A stretch of 64,000 bases of DNA from an uncultured Chlorobiota bacterium (GCA_900696645.1 CAADGV010000024.1:159039-223038); one strand, 5' to 3'. Positions 1-9,474 are shown, counted from the first letter of the stretch. Notes: generated from the letters alone by a model not told the origin. Numbers and translations are program-made.

Positions 1-861
1 TTCGAACACTATTTCGGGCCGTATCCGTTTGTTCGAGACGGCTACAAACTTGTGGAGTCGCCGCATTTGGGAATGGAGCATCAGAGCGCCGTTGCGTACG
101 GCAACAACTACTTGCAGGGATACAGGGGCAGATCATCATCCGAGGTGGGACTGATGTTCGATTTCATCATCATTCATGAAACGGCCCATGAGTGGTGGGG
201 GAACAGCGTCACATCGAACGACATCGCCGATATGTGGATTCATGAGAGTTTTGGCGCGTACGCCGAAGCCGTGTACGTTGAGTGTCTGTTCGGGTATCAT
301 AAGGCGATGCAATACGTGAACGGCAAGAAATGGAATGTGCAGAACGACCGTCCCATCATCGGCACGTATGGCGTTCATCAACGCGGCTCCGGCGACATGT
401 ACGACAAGGGACAGCTTGTGCTGAACACGCTGCGGCACGCCATCAACAATGATTCCCAGTGGTGGGATATCGTGAAGAGCATTGCGCAGCGGTTCAGATA
501 CAGTTCTATCGATGCAGAGGATATTTTCAGGCTTGTCAACGAAAAGACGAAATCGGATTACACCTATTTCTTTGAACAATATTTCAAAAGTACAAAACCG
601 CCCCGGCTTGAGGCAGCCTTGACCAAAAAGGGGGCTGCCGTTGAACTGCGCCACCGATGGGTTGCAGATGTAGAGGATTTCCGTATGCCCGTCAAAATCA
701 CCGCCGGAGCGGGTGAGTATGCCTTTATCCATCCGACGACATCGTGGCAAACGACCCGACTCGACAAGCTAAATCCACTGGAATTCCGTGTTGCAGAAGA
801 GCAGTTCTATGTGGATGTGAGAGTGACTGTTCAATACCTGGATCCGGCCGGAGGGCACTGA
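1..861 (+). CDS. M1 family zinc aminopeptidase, C-terminal part (5' end outside window)
   Basis: Partial gene. The frame is open from base 1, so the first Met/GTG inside the window (base 52) is not the true start. It contains a GMEHQ motif, equivalent to the GxMEN exopeptidase motif of M1 peptidases. The zinc site follows: HETAHEWW, then a Glu 18 residues after the second His (in WIHES), which is the HEXXH-X18-E pattern. A Tyr in YDKGQLVL fits the transition-state tyrosine. About 95 residues after the catalytic domain form a beta-rich end. The family removes N-terminal residues from peptides; in this bacterial group such proteins are often periplasmic or exported, but the signal region is not visible here. 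Only the 3' gene boundary is certain. Confidence 0.9.
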   Translation, partial: FEHYFGPYPFVRDGYKLVESPHLGMEHQSAVAYGNNYLQGYRGRSSSEVGLMFDFIIIHETAHEWWGNSVTSNDIADMWIHESFGAYAEAVYVECLFGYHKAMQYVNGKKWNVQNDRPIIGTYGVHQRGSGDMYDKGQLVLNTLRHAINNDSQWWDIVKSIAQRFRYSSIDAEDIFRLVNEKTKSDYTYFFEQYFKSTKPPRLEAALTKKGAAVELRHRWVADVEDFRMPVKITAGAGEYAFIHPTTSWQTTRLDKLNPLEFRVAEEQFYVDVRVTVQYLDPAGGH

Positions 862-862
862 T

Positions 863-1054
863 TCTCCTAAATGCCTGAGCAATGCAAAGGAGCTGAATCA
901 CAGACGCCCTGCGCAAGCCGCCGCCAATCTCCCCCACGAAAAAACCGCAATCGAGCGTCAAATCGCCGCTACCGACAAGCAGATCGACGCTCTCGTCTAT
1001 GAACTCTACGGCCTGACGGACGAAGAAATCAAAATCGTAGAAAGTACCCCGTAG
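863..1054 (+). pseudogene. Fossil C-terminus of a restriction-modification methylase (Type IIG/TaqI-like)
   Basis: The frame reads through to a TAG at 1052-1054 and encodes a tail containing ATDKQIDALVYELYGLT followed by DEEIKIVE. I recognise this as the highly conserved C-terminal end of Eco57I/TaqI-like class restriction-methylation proteins, normally preceded by several hundred residues. Here nothing recognisable precedes it: upstream, the same frame merely overlaps the aminopeptidase in another phase, and no start codon or ribosome binding site is evident. I read it as the leftover 3' end of a deleted gene. The motif assignment is from memory of the family; a protein search of the ~60-residue translation would settle it. 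Confidence 0.65.
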
Positions 1055-1074
1055 GAACGTTCAGTTGAACGTCC
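1051..1074. repeat. Small imperfect dyad after the methylase fossil
   Basis: GGAACGTTCA and TGAACGTCC form an imperfect hairpin with a two-base centre, directly overlapping the stop of the fossil reading frame. There is no T-run, so it is a weak terminator candidate at best. The rest of 1075-1284 shows no gene and no convincing promoter. Confidence 0.3.
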
Positions 1075-1284
1075 CCCACCAAGTGAAGAGGAGACTGGGA
1101 AGAGAGAATGGGGTTTAGGGCAGGCCGTGGGTTTCTTGTCAGATTTCCCTCCTCTTTGTAGAAGATTCAATCGACATTTTGCCAGAGCATCCCGATTCCC
1201 GCAGCCGTTCGGCTTTTGGTCTGCTTGGCATGTGTGTTGCTTATTTTCACACAGTTCGGATAGCCTTCAACAAAGCGTAGTACT

Positions 1285-1812
1285 ATGTCAAGCTTTCATG
1301 CTATGATGTCAATAGGCGCCCTTGTATTGCTCACGACAATACTCATGGGTTACAATCAGCGCACCGCAATGTCTGCTCTTGATATCACCCGGGCAAAGGA
1401 AGCTCAGGCCATGACTGCGCTGGGTTCATCATACATCGAGTTTGCCCAGGGGTTGGCGTACGACAGGTATTCCGACACTGCATCAGTTGCCCCGGGCAAC
1501 GCATCTCTTTTTACTCCCTCAGCTTCCCTCGGGCCCGACGGCGGTGCCGAGGATACTCTTACCTCGTTCAACGACTTTGATGATTTGAACGGATATCAAC
1601 TCGACAGAACAGGGCCTGACGCTAAAGGGTATCGGGCATTGTTCAATGTTCGCTATGTGTTGCCGGGCGATGTGAATGCCTACACAAGCAATAAGACCTT
1701 TTCGAAACGACTTGATATCAAGCTCTGGAGAATCAATCCCCCGTTTCACGGTGCTGACAAGGCAGATACTGTCCGCCTTCACTATGTCATGGGATATTTC
1801 CTCTTTGAATGA
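1285..1812 (+). CDS. Pseudopilin-like membrane-anchored protein
   Basis: 175 residues. The N-terminus has a single hydrophobic segment (about residues 6-22, MSIGALVLLTTILMG) followed by an amphipathic stretch rich in Ala/Glu, the layout of type IV pilin-like minor subunits. The C-terminal part is a soluble Asp/Tyr-rich domain I do not recognise. No classical prepilin peptidase site with a Glu at +5 is clear, so processing is uncertain. It is the first of three closely spaced genes (10 and 9 bp gaps) with the same single-helix design, which suggests a common membrane-anchored assembly related to type II secretion or type IV pili. The assignment rests on architecture and context. Confidence 0.55.
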   Translation: MSSFHAMMSIGALVLLTTILMGYNQRTAMSALDITRAKEAQAMTALGSSYIEFAQGLAYDRYSDTASVAPGNASLFTPSASLGPDGGAEDTLTSFNDFDDLNGYQLDRTGPDAKGYRALFNVRYVLPGDVNAYTSNKTFSKRLDIKLWRINPPFHGADKADTVRLHYVMGYFLFE

Positions 1813-1821
1813 AAAGGTAAA

Positions 1822-2427
1822 ATGGCAACTGCATTAGATTTGCTCATTTCGATGTTCATCGGCATTGCCATTTTCGGAATCATCATTGCCGGAACCCGGA
1901 ATGCTGCGGATGACTCCTCCTTTCAGCGTTATGAAACGCAAACCATGGAATCGCTGCTTTCGACAATGGAAGTACTGGAATCGGACATGCGGAATGCAGG
2001 GGCGGGAGTAGCGGATACGTTGCCGATGATCAGCCGCGCCGAGTTTTCTGAGGTGATACTGCATCAGGTTATCAAACGAGGTTCGGCAAAGGTGGATACC
2101 ATCCACTACTCATTGGGTTCGACGGGCGAGTTATCGAAAACAGAAAATCCCAACGACAGATACCTGTACAGAAAGGTGAACAAGGAACCGGCTCTGCGTG
2201 TCGGGGTTGTAACGGAATTTGGGCTCCGCTATCTAACGGCGGCCAATGTCGTATTACCCGTACCCGTTCCAACTGATCGCCTGTCGGAAATCAATGCGGT
2301 TGAACTGACTATCGAAGTCCAGAGCATGAATGCACTTGAAAATGCCGCAGGAATAGAAGGCCCAAAACGCTATTCTGCTTCCCGTTTTGATAACCGAAGG
2401 TTTGAATCTAAAAATCTGAAACGTTAG
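1822..2427 (+). CDS. Pseudopilin-like protein, PilW/GspJ-type architecture
   Basis: 201 residues. The N-terminal helix (MATALDLLISMFIGIAIFGIII) is followed by a stretch containing TMESLLSTMEVLESDMRNAG. Early 'xLxxDMRxAG' wording like this is typical of PilW/GspJ-like minor pseudopilins, whose helix continues into an alpha-helical spine. The C-terminal half is beta-rich. It follows the previous gene after 9 bp and precedes the next by 9 bp, so the three are almost certainly one transcript. Function inferred: a minor subunit of a pilus-like or secretion pseudopilus structure. The exact subfamily cannot be determined without a profile search. Confidence 0.6.
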   Translation: MATALDLLISMFIGIAIFGIIIAGTRNAADDSSFQRYETQTMESLLSTMEVLESDMRNAGAGVADTLPMISRAEFSEVILHQVIKRGSAKVDTIHYSLGSTGELSKTENPNDRYLYRKVNKEPALRVGVVTEFGLRYLTAANVVLPVPVPTDRLSEINAVELTIEVQSMNALENAAGIEGPKRYSASRFDNRRFESKNLKR

Positions 2428-2436
2428 GAGATTTCA

Positions 2437-3696
2437 ATGCTCAGCAAAGCTTCGTTAATCATGGTAATGGGATTTGGCGCAATTATCGGCTACGTCGGGC
2501 TGAATATGGCCCGGAATGCGGGCACAGCCAACGACGGTAGCTCGATATACGCCGAGAAGGCAACATTGCAGAATCTCGCATTCACCGGAGCAAACATAGG
2601 CCTGGCAAACCTCTACCAGGATTCGCTATGGCGCGGGCCAGTAACACAGCAGGTTAATGTGAATGGAATAGCGGGAAGCTTCACGGTTCTTGCGGAGAAG
2701 GGAGCCTCAGGGGCACTCGTCCGCAGTATTTCCTCTTTGAGATCAATTGCAGGGCCTATGAGGCACGATACTGTCGAAATATCCTTCACGGAATTCGAGG
2801 AAAACAGCTTCTCGCTGTACGCATGGATGAGCAACAATGAAGGGAAGGTTTACTGGTTTACGGGAGACACAGTGCGGGGTGCCCTGCATTCGAACTCAAG
2901 CCTGAATGTTTCCGGCTATCCGGTGTTCATGGAAAAAGTGACGACTGCAGGTGACATTAAAGGGGATAAGACGAATGCACAGTTCAAAAAGGGATACAAG
3001 ACCGGTGCTTCGCGCATTACATTCCCGAGTGATCTCTCGAGACTGGTGACAGCGGCAAACACGGGGGGGCGATACTACACACAGGCGGTTGAAGTAACGT
3101 TGCAACCAGGGTCAAGTGCTGCGGGTGACGGAAGGGCTATTGTGCGTTCGCTTTCAGGTACCGCGATCAATGACACCATCCGTGTTTCTGCTTCAGGCTT
3201 CAATGGGGTTATCGGAAGTTCCCAAAAAGTGAACGTAAAGGGAACACTCGACGGGAAATTGACGGTGTTTTCTCAACAAGATATCTGGATCCAGGACGAT
3301 GTGATCTACGCAAGCGGATCCAATTACTCAACAGGAAACGACTTGCTGGGACTGGTTGCTGAAAGGAATGTTATCATCGCAAACAATCAAGCCAATGCCC
3401 AATTGGTTAAGGTACAGGCCAGCATCTTCTGCAGAAGCGGCTCCTTCTATGCCGAAAACTACCAGAACCGGCCAAAAGGTGTTCTGCATGTCCAGGGCTC
3501 CATCGTCCAAAATGATCGAGGGGCCGTTGGTACTTTCTCCGGCTCATCTCACTTATCCGGATTCTTGAAACGGTATACGTATGACCAACGGCTTGCCAAC
3601 AACCAAGTCCGGCCGCCATTCTATCCGGGGTTCTTCGATCTGCGCCGGAGAATAGCAGGTTGGTGGATTGGGGGTGGAGGGGTAGAAGCCGGATGA
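2437..3696 (+). CDS. DUF4900-like pilus-associated protein
   Basis: 419 residues. A ribosome binding site (TTAGGAGATTTC) precedes the ATG. An N-terminal membrane helix (about 5-24) is followed by a long beta-rich domain with phrases such as [46 protein letters not shown] and [14 protein letters not shown]. Together these look like the DUF4900 family, which has a PilX-like N-terminal anchor and a repetitive beta region of unknown role. It ends with [11 protein letters not shown] and a Pro/Tyr-rich tail, as such proteins usually do. It is the last gene of the three-gene operon, and a hairpin covers its stop codon. I know of no experimentally defined function. Confidence 0.65.
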   Translation: MLSKASLIMVMGFGAIIGYVGLNMARNAGTANDGSSIYAEKATLQNLAFTGANIGLANLYQDSLWRGPVTQQVNVNGIAGSFTVLAEKGASGALVRSISSLRSIAGPMRHDTVEISFTEFEENSFSLYAWMSNNEGKVYWFTGDTVRGALHSNSSLNVSGYPVFMEKVTTAGDIKGDKTNAQFKKGYKTGASRITFPSDLSRLVTAANTGGRYYTQAVEVTLQPGSSAAGDGRAIVRSLSGTAINDTIRVSASGFNGVIGSSQKVNVKGTLDGKLTVFSQQDIWIQDDVIYASGSNYSTGNDLLGLVAERNVIIANNQANAQLVKVQASIFCRSGSFYAENYQNRPKGVLHVQGSIVQNDRGAVGTFSGSSHLSGFLKRYTYDQRLANNQVRPPFYPGFFDLRRRIAGWWIGGGGVEAG

Positions 3697-3709
3697 AGTT
3701 CCATCCGGC
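3688..3709 (+). terminator. Hairpin over the stop codon of the DUF4900-like gene
   Basis: GCCGGATG (3688-3695) and CATCCGGC (3702-3709) form a perfect 8-bp stem with a 6-nt loop. The left arm contains the last codon and most of the TGA stop. An AAAAC run follows rather than T residues, so it may stabilise the 3' end rather than terminate. Confidence 0.4.
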
Positions 3710-3752
3710 AAAACTCACCTTGTGAGAGCAACGGGCGTTCAACTCGAGCAGA

Positions 3753-3787
3753 GGGCCGATAATAAGTGTATCGGCCTTTTCCTTTTT
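3753..3787 (+). terminator. Rho-independent terminator of the pseudopilin operon
   Basis: GGCCGATA (3754-3761) and TATCGGCC (3769-3776) form an 8-bp stem with a 7-nt loop. The T-rich run TTTTCCTTTTT follows. It lies 57 bp after the stop of the third operon gene. Confidence 0.85.
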
Positions 3788-3886
3788 GCAGGGGAAAGGA
3801 AAGTTTGTACCTTTCAAGTGTGCCGAACTTGGCAATTGTGGCGATTGCTTCCTATCAAGGACAGAATTCACAACGCAATTATACCC

Positions 3887-6013
3887 ATGCATTTCCCAAA
3901 GAGACAAAACCGCCTCGCCCGCGAAAAAAGTCCGTATCTCCTTCAGCATGCAAACAACCCCGTTGATTGGTATCCGTGGGGGGAAGAGGCATTCGCTAAA
4001 GCCCGGTCAGAGGGTAAGCCGATTTTCCTTTCCGTCGGCTATTCAACGTGCCATTGGTGCCACGTGATGGAGCGTGAATCATTCGAAGTCGAATCCATCG
4101 CCGGGATCATGAACGAACATTTTGTCAACATCAAAGTCGATCGCGAGGAACGTCCTGACGTTGACAAGGTGTACATGACGTCACTCCAGGCGATGGGTGA
4201 GAACGGCGGCTGGCCGATGTCGATGTTTCTTACTCCCGAGCTTAAACCATTTTTTGGCGGAACGTACTTCCCTCCCGAGAACAGATACGGCAGAATTGGA
4301 TTTCCCGAATTACTGCAACGCATCACCCACGCTTGGAAGAACGAACGCGAACGGGTAGCGGAATCTGCCAAGAGTATTGCACAGTTTCTGCACGATTTGC
4401 CGACGGCAATGAAAGGAACAGAATCGCTTGACATCGCGTTGTTGCAGACTTGTTTCACCCAGGCAACAAGGAACTACGACACGCAGTTCGGCGGGTTCGG
4501 AGGCGGACCGAAATTTCCCCGGCCGGCGGTGTTCAACTTTCTGCTTCGTTACTTCAACCGCACGGGCGAACTGAAAGCTATTGACATGACCTGCCATACG
4601 TTGCGTCAGATGTCCAACGGGGGCATGTACGACCACATCGGCGGCGGTTATCATCGCTACTCCGTGGATGGCCAATGGCGGGTTCCGCATTTCGAGAAGA
4701 TGTTGTACGACCAGGCACAGATTTGCATTTCACTGACGGACGCATACCTAATAACCCGAGACCCCTTTTTTGCGCGCCGATTACGTGAAACCCTCGCGTA
4801 CGTGTTGCGAGACTTAACGGACAAGAAGGGTGGATTTTATTCTGCTGAAGATGCAGACAGCAGACTTCCGGATGCTATCGATGAAACAGGTGAGGGGGCA
4901 TTTTATGTGTGGTCGAAAAAGGAAATAAACGATGCGCTCGGTCAGGAAGCAAAGATGTTCAGCTTCTACTACGGCGTGGAGGAAAGCGGAAACGCATTGA
5001 ACGATCCGCAGCATGAATTCACGGGAAAGAACATTCTGTATGTTGCCAACACAGTTGCTGAAACTGCGGCCTTTGCCCGCGTGAGCGAAGCAGAGGTTGA
5101 GGCACGGCTTGAGCGTGCACGGAAGCAGTTGTTCGATATCCGGTCGAAGCGATCGCGGCCTCATCTTGATGACAAAATCATTACTGCCTGGAACGGCCTC
5201 ATGGTCTCCGCATTTGCGCGTGCAGCGCAGGCGCTGAATGAGACGGCGTATGTGCAGGCAGCTGAACGAGCCGCAGCGTTTATTGCGGACACTCTCTACA
5301 ACAAACAATCAAACACTCTCCTTCGCCGGTTTCGTGAGGGAGAAGCAAAGTTCGAAGCATATCTTGATGACTACGCATTCCTCATTCAGGGGCTGATTGA
5401 TTTGTATGAAACATCGTTCGAGCCCCGGTGGCTTCAACAAGCAATGCAGTTGACGGAAAAGAAGATTGAGTTGTTTTGGGATGAAGGAGGGGGAGGGTTC
5501 TTTGATACAACAGGAAGGGATATCTCAATTCTGGTTCGTATGAAAGAACAGTATGATGGTGCCGAGCCAACGGGGAATTCTGTAGCAGCAATGAACCTGC
5601 TCCGCTTGTCCGCAATGACGGATAATCGTGATTGGCGTGAGAAAGCCGAACGAACGTTGAGGGCATTCGGCGATGTGCTGCAGAAGGCGCCGCTCGCAAT
5701 GCCCCAGATGGCTGCGGCGTTTGATTTTTCAATTGATGGCGTAAAGCAGATTGTGCTTGCAGGAAAGCGGCATGATGAGACAACACGCAAGATGATAAGG
5801 GAAATCCACTCCCGCTATCTCCCGAACAAAGTCCTCATCCTTATTGATGAGGAAGCACAACAGATGGATTTCGGAAGTGCGGGCACGTTTCTGAAATCCG
5901 TTTCGATGATTGATGAGAAGCCGACTGCATACGTGTGTGAGGACTTTGTCTGCCAACTTCCGACAACCAGCATCTCAGAAATGATCAAGTTACTTGAAAG
6001 AAGATCGAAGTAG
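3887..6013 (+). CDS. YyaL/SSP411-type protein: DUF255 thioredoxin-like domain plus six-hairpin domain
   Basis: 708 residues from the ATG at 3887; the longer frame from 3722 runs across the upstream terminator and is rejected. The start [20 protein letters not shown] is the usual one for this family (N-R-L-x-x-E-x-S-P-Y-L). Residues ~10-170 form the DUF255 thioredoxin-like domain with a CHWC motif (Cys55, Cys58) followed by HVMERESF. The rest is an (alpha/alpha)6 barrel related to N-acylglucosamine 2-epimerase and glycosidases, with conserved [10 protein letters not shown] and [12 protein letters not shown] blocks. The length is normal for the family. The biochemical role is not established; a cytoplasmic redox or sugar-related function is usually assumed. 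It is probably monocistronic, with a strong terminator 38 bp downstream. Confidence 0.9.
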   Translation: MHFPKRQNRLAREKSPYLLQHANNPVDWYPWGEEAFAKARSEGKPIFLSVGYSTCHWCHVMERESFEVESIAGIMNEHFVNIKVDREERPDVDKVYMTSLQAMGENGGWPMSMFLTPELKPFFGGTYFPPENRYGRIGFPELLQRITHAWKNERERVAESAKSIAQFLHDLPTAMKGTESLDIALLQTCFTQATRNYDTQFGGFGGGPKFPRPAVFNFLLRYFNRTGELKAIDMTCHTLRQMSNGGMYDHIGGGYHRYSVDGQWRVPHFEKMLYDQAQICISLTDAYLITRDPFFARRLRETLAYVLRDLTDKKGGFYSAEDADSRLPDAIDETGEGAFYVWSKKEINDALGQEAKMFSFYYGVEESGNALNDPQHEFTGKNILYVANTVAETAAFARVSEAEVEARLERARKQLFDIRSKRSRPHLDDKIITAWNGLMVSAFARAAQALNETAYVQAAERAAAFIADTLYNKQSNTLLRRFREGEAKFEAYLDDYAFLIQGLIDLYETSFEPRWLQQAMQLTEKKIELFWDEGGGGFFDTTGRDISILVRMKEQYDGAEPTGNSVAAMNLLRLSAMTDNRDWREKAERTLRAFGDVLQKAPLAMPQMAAAFDFSIDGVKQIVLAGKRHDETTRKMIREIHSRYLPNKVLILIDEEAQQMDFGSAGTFLKSVSMIDEKPTAYVCEDFVCQLPTTSISEMIKLLERRSK

Positions 6014-6050
6014 AACGAACGAGCTTCACAAAGGAATTGCGGTGAACAGC

Positions 6051-6084
6051 AAAGCCGGAACGGCGTGTTCCGGCTTTCATTTTA
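6051..6084. terminator. Strong terminator, possibly bidirectional
   Basis: AAAGCCGGAAC (6051-6061) and GTTCCGGCTTT (6067-6077) form a perfect 11-bp stem with a 5-nt loop, followed on the plus strand by CATTTT. It lies between the 3' end of the YyaL gene and the 3' end of a minus-strand gene, so it can serve both convergent genes. Confidence 0.85.
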
Positions 6085-6330
6085 GTGGATTGGGCGGTTG
6101 AGGGTCCACCCGGGTTTGCGTTTCTTCATCTTCTCTTCAGCAGGATTTGTTTTGAGTTGCTCTGCAAGTTGCCGGGCGAACGTGTCTGCCTGATTCTTGT
6201 CCAAGAACCAATCGGTGCTGATGCTCTTCTTAAACAGCAGTCTCTTTCGTTGAAGGCGAACAATCCAGGGCATTCCCTTCTCGTTTGCCTGCCTTGTTTC
6301 AATGATATAGTCGCCGATGGTTGTGTTCAT
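6082..6330 (-). CDS. Small conserved-looking protein of unknown function
   Basis: 82 residues from the ATG at 6330 (MNTTIGDYIIETRQ...); a GTG 39 bp further upstream would add 13 residues. The sequence is rich in charged residues and Trp, with a middle part WIVRLQRKRLLFKKSIS and a helical C-terminal half (QADTFARQLAEQL). I recognise no domain. It is a plausible real gene because it ends exactly at the shared terminator and has sensible composition. A competing plus-strand frame over the same bases is just an N-terminal extension of the ArfB gene. Confidence 0.55.
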   Translation of the reverse strand: MNTTIGDYIIETRQANEKGMPWIVRLQRKRLLFKKSISTDWFLDKNQADTFARQLAEQLKTNPAEEKMKKRKPGWTLNRPIH

Positions 6331-6414
6331 GGGAGAAATCCGCGGGAATGTTATGTATATTGTGAACACAAAGTACGCAGAAGCACAGCCAAGTTCAACA
6401 TCGGCTCTCTTTCG

Positions 6415-6843
6415 ATGACGATTCAGATTACATCGGTGTTGTCCATTCCCGAACGTGAGGTAACATTCCGGTTTGCCCGGAGCAGCGGTCCGGGCGGACA
6501 GAATGTCAATAAAGTGGCAACGCGTGTCGAGTTGGTGTTCAACGTCAGGGATTCAGGGTCACTGACGAACGAGCAGAAAGAACGGGTCTTCGCCCGACTG
6601 GGTTCGCGCATCGATTCAGGCGGGAACCTTCACTGTGCATCACAAGAATCGCGGAGTCAATGGAGAAACCGCGAGGTTGTCGTTGAGAAGTTCGCGTCAT
6701 TGTTGCGAAAAGCCCTCGCTGTTCAGAAGAAAAGAAAACCAACCAAACCCTCAGCAGCATCGCGGCATTCTCGCATCTGCAACAAGAAATCACACAGCGT
6801 GAAGAAGAAACTGCGGGGAAGAGTGAGCCCCGCCGGTGAGTGA
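6415..6843 (+). CDS. arfB: ArfB (YaeJ)-type peptidyl-tRNA hydrolase / alternative ribosome-rescue factor
   Basis: 142 residues from the ATG at 6415; the longer frame from 6085 crosses the minus-strand gene and is rejected. Residues 22-34 read RSSGPGGQNVNKV, with the catalytic GGQ (27-29) shared by class I release factors and ArfB/ICT1. After the ~105-residue catalytic domain comes a Lys/Arg-rich tail (KKRKPTKPS..., KKSHSVKKKLRG), the part that in ArfB enters the empty mRNA channel of stalled ribosomes. The single-domain length and basic tail distinguish it from full release factors. It frees ribosomes stalled without a stop codon by hydrolysing peptidyl-tRNA. No operon partner is evident. Confidence 0.9.
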   Translation: MTIQITSVLSIPEREVTFRFARSSGPGGQNVNKVATRVELVFNVRDSGSLTNEQKERVFARLGSRIDSGGNLHCASQESRSQWRNREVVVEKFASLLRKALAVQKKRKPTKPSAASRHSRICNKKSHSVKKKLRGRVSPAGE

Positions 6844-6857
6844 TGGCCATACTGCTC

Positions 6858-6889
6858 TTCTTTAACACGGAACTTCTTTAACACGGAAC
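6858..6889 (+). repeat. 16-bp direct repeat, two copies
   Basis: TTCTTTAACACGGAAC occurs twice back to back (6858-6873 and 6874-6889) between the arfB and TonB-receptor genes. It could be a tandem operator or a simple duplication; nothing else in 6844-6949 is recognisable. Confidence 0.6.
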
Positions 6890-6949
6890 TTCGTCCGCTG
6901 CTTCAGTGTTCTTAGCGTGCACTGCTCTTTCAATTAAGACATCCATACG

Positions 6950-9226
6950 ATGAAGAGGCTTCTCGGAACATTATTGCTGCTGTTTGCGGGTTCAATTGTG
7001 CGGATTCATGCACAAACAGGAACCATCACCGGAACAGTTGTCAACCAGATTACACAGGAACCCTTGCCGTTTGCAAACGTCAGAGTTCTCGGAACACAAC
7101 TCGGCGCTGCGACTTCAGTTGACGGCACGTTCTCGATCGCAGAGGTTCCGGTCGGGACGTATCAGGTTCAGGCATCGCTTGTCGGGTTCGCGCCGTTCAT
7201 TCTGAGCGATGTGGTGGCAAGAGTGGGGAAACCCGCCGATCTGAAATTCCAATTGCAACCTACCGATATTGCTTTCGAAGAAGTTGAAGTGAGTGGGAGG
7301 TACTTTCAGAAATCGCCTGATGCAGCCGTCAGTGTTCAGCGGCTTTCCTATGAAGAAATTCGACGGTCGCCGGGTGGATTTGAAGATGTGGTGCGGGCCA
7401 TTTCCGTCCTGCCGGGTGTTGCGCAAGTGTCGCCGGGACGAAATGATCTCGTTGTCCGCGGCGGAGCTCCGTCTGAGAATCTCTTTGTGGTGGACAATAT
7501 TGAAATTCCCAACATCAATCACTTCGGCACGCAAGGCGCGAGCGGAGGCCCGCTCAGCTACATCAACCTGGATTTTGTACGAGAGACGGCCTTCTCCACC
7601 GGCGGGTTCGGTGCAAAATACGGAGACCGCATGTCATCGGTACTCACAATTGATTTGCGAGACGGGAGAAATGACAAGCTGGGAGGCAAAGCTACCATCT
7701 CTGCAAGCCAATTCGGCCTCAATGCTGAAGGGCCGCTTGACGACAACGGCACGTTCGTTTTTTCAGCGAGGCGAAGTTATCTGGATTTGATTTTCAAAGC
7801 AGCGGGCTTTGCGTTTGTTCCCGAGTATTGGGACTTCCTTGGAAGAGTCTCGTACAGAATCGACAACACCAATCGATTGACGTTTCTGGGTGTCGGGGCT
7901 ATCGACGACGTGAGTTTCTTCAATGATGATGCAACCAAAAGATTCGACAACTCACGCGTACTCGGCACGGCGCAGCGGCAATATGCGAGCGGAGTGAGTT
8001 GGATTCGCCTTTTTGGCAACGGCTTTTCAACTGTGACGCTTGGCCGCAGTTATGTGAACTACAACGGAGTTCAACGCGATTCTCTTCTCGTCCCCTTCTT
8101 TACTAATCGCTCAAAAGAAGGGGAAACAAGTCTCCGCGGCGACGTTGTGTTGCAACTGCCGCATTCGGAACTATCATTTGGTGCACAGGCGCGCTACATC
8201 AATTTCAAAGCAAACCTTGCAATACCGGCATACATATCAACTTTTGGAGATACGCTCGATGTTCTGGTGAATAATTATGCAGAAACCGGTCATAAGATCG
8301 GAGTGTACGGACAGTACTCGCAACGGGTGACGAGAAATCTTCAACTGACCGCAGGTGGAAGATTTGACTATTTCAACATGATCAACAAAAAAACATATCT
8401 TTCACCTCGGGGCTCCATCACGTATGATTTTTCAGATCTTACATCAATCAGTGCCAGCGCCGGGATGTACTATCAGAATCCGTCGTACATCTGGTTGGTG
8501 GCGAACCCTCTGAACAAGAATCTTGAAGCTACTCGTGCCGACCAATTTGTTCTGGGCGTGGAACATTTGCTGCGGGCCGATCTGAAGCTGCGCGTTGAAG
8601 GATTCTACAAGAACTACAGCAACTACCCTGCAAGCGTGACGCGGCCGTATCTTGTTCTGTCCAACACAGGCGGAGGGTTTGGCGGATCCGATGAGAACTT
8701 TGCTTCGTATGGACTTGACCATCTGGTGAGCGGCGGAAGGGGACGGTCATACGGCGTTGAGTTCCTTCTGCAGAAGAAGCTGTCGGAAATACCGATATAC
8801 GGACTTGCAAGCCTGACACTAAGTTCAGCACAATTTAGCGCGCTTGATGGTGTTGAGCGGCCGGGTGCCTTTGACCAACGCGTTATCTTCAATGTGAGCG
8901 GTGGCTATCAGTTCAATGAGCGGTGGGAAGCGAGCGTGAAATTCCGTTTTGCCTCCGGCAGCCCGTACACGCCGTTCAGGCAAGACGGAACGCAGAACGC
9001 TGCTGAGTACAACTCTTCCCGATTGAAGAATCTCCACAGCCTTGATATACGGGTAGATCGTCGCTGGAATTTTGCGAACTGGGACTTGATTGTGTATCTC
9101 GACATTCAGAATATCTATAACAACAAGGCAGTCAGCCAGATTCGCTGGAATGCGCGTGAGCAGCGCACAGAAGCGAATGAAAGCATTGGAATTCTCCCCT
9201 CCATCGGAATCAGTGCCGAGTTGTAG
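6950..9226 (+). CDS. TonB-dependent outer-membrane receptor with N-terminal carboxypeptidase-regulatory-like domain
   Basis: 758 residues. There is a signal peptide (about 1-21, ending IHAQ), then a beta-sandwich carboxypeptidase-regulatory-like domain (~24-105; GTITGTVVNQITQEPLPFANV). The plug domain (~125-235) contains GFEDVVRAISVLPGV and the NDLVVRGGAPSENLFVVDN box, and the rest is an outer-membrane beta-barrel. The barrel is compact compared with typical 900-1000-residue SusC proteins, and there is no adjacent SusD-like lipoprotein, so a SusCD nutrient system is not indicated. The substrate is unknown. It appears to be transcribed alone: gaps of 106 bp upstream and 248 bp downstream. Confidence 0.9.
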   Translation: MKRLLGTLLLLFAGSIVRIHAQTGTITGTVVNQITQEPLPFANVRVLGTQLGAATSVDGTFSIAEVPVGTYQVQASLVGFAPFILSDVVARVGKPADLKFQLQPTDIAFEEVEVSGRYFQKSPDAAVSVQRLSYEEIRRSPGGFEDVVRAISVLPGVAQVSPGRNDLVVRGGAPSENLFVVDNIEIPNINHFGTQGASGGPLSYINLDFVRETAFSTGGFGAKYGDRMSSVLTIDLRDGRNDKLGGKATISASQFGLNAEGPLDDNGTFVFSARRSYLDLIFKAAGFAFVPEYWDFLGRVSYRIDNTNRLTFLGVGAIDDVSFFNDDATKRFDNSRVLGTAQRQYASGVSWIRLFGNGFSTVTLGRSYVNYNGVQRDSLLVPFFTNRSKEGETSLRGDVVLQLPHSELSFGAQARYINFKANLAIPAYISTFGDTLDVLVNNYAETGHKIGVYGQYSQRVTRNLQLTAGGRFDYFNMINKKTYLSPRGSITYDFSDLTSISASAGMYYQNPSYIWLVANPLNKNLEATRADQFVLGVEHLLRADLKLRVEGFYKNYSNYPASVTRPYLVLSNTGGGFGGSDENFASYGLDHLVSGGRGRSYGVEFLLQKKLSEIPIYGLASLTLSSAQFSALDGVERPGAFDQRVIFNVSGGYQFNERWEASVKFRFASGSPYTPFRQDGTQNAAEYNSSRLKNLHSLDIRVDRRWNFANWDLIVYLDIQNIYNNKAVSQIRWNAREQRTEANESIGILPSIGISAEL

Positions 9227-9474
9227 CAGCCTGCTCGGCAAAGAGAGGTGCCATGAGTTGAATCGTTGCACCCTCAAATCATTTCCCATATATTAACTGC
9301 GGGTACCAGCAGCCTACGGATACCTGTTCTTCTTACTTTCCCAAAAACACAAGCAGCGGTACATTGAATGTAAAGCGATGAACGATCAAGGACGTTTCAG
9401 CGCCTCCTGAATACATATGTACGCTCTGTTTCTGCTTTTGCATTCTCGCACACATTATAAGGGTCAGAACCTTC

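Noticed and set aside
3722-3886. N-terminal extension of the YyaL/DUF255 protein
   Set aside because: It runs through the terminator at 3753-3787, and the family's start matches the ATG at 3887.
3407-3949. Minus-strand frame of 180 codons across the pilin operon terminator
   Set aside because: Antisense to a real gene and through a strong terminator; no conserved features.
6085-6414. N-terminal extension of the ArfB-like protein
   Set aside because: It lies opposite a plausible minus-strand gene, and the ArfB family starts a few residues before the catalytic domain, at ATG 6415.
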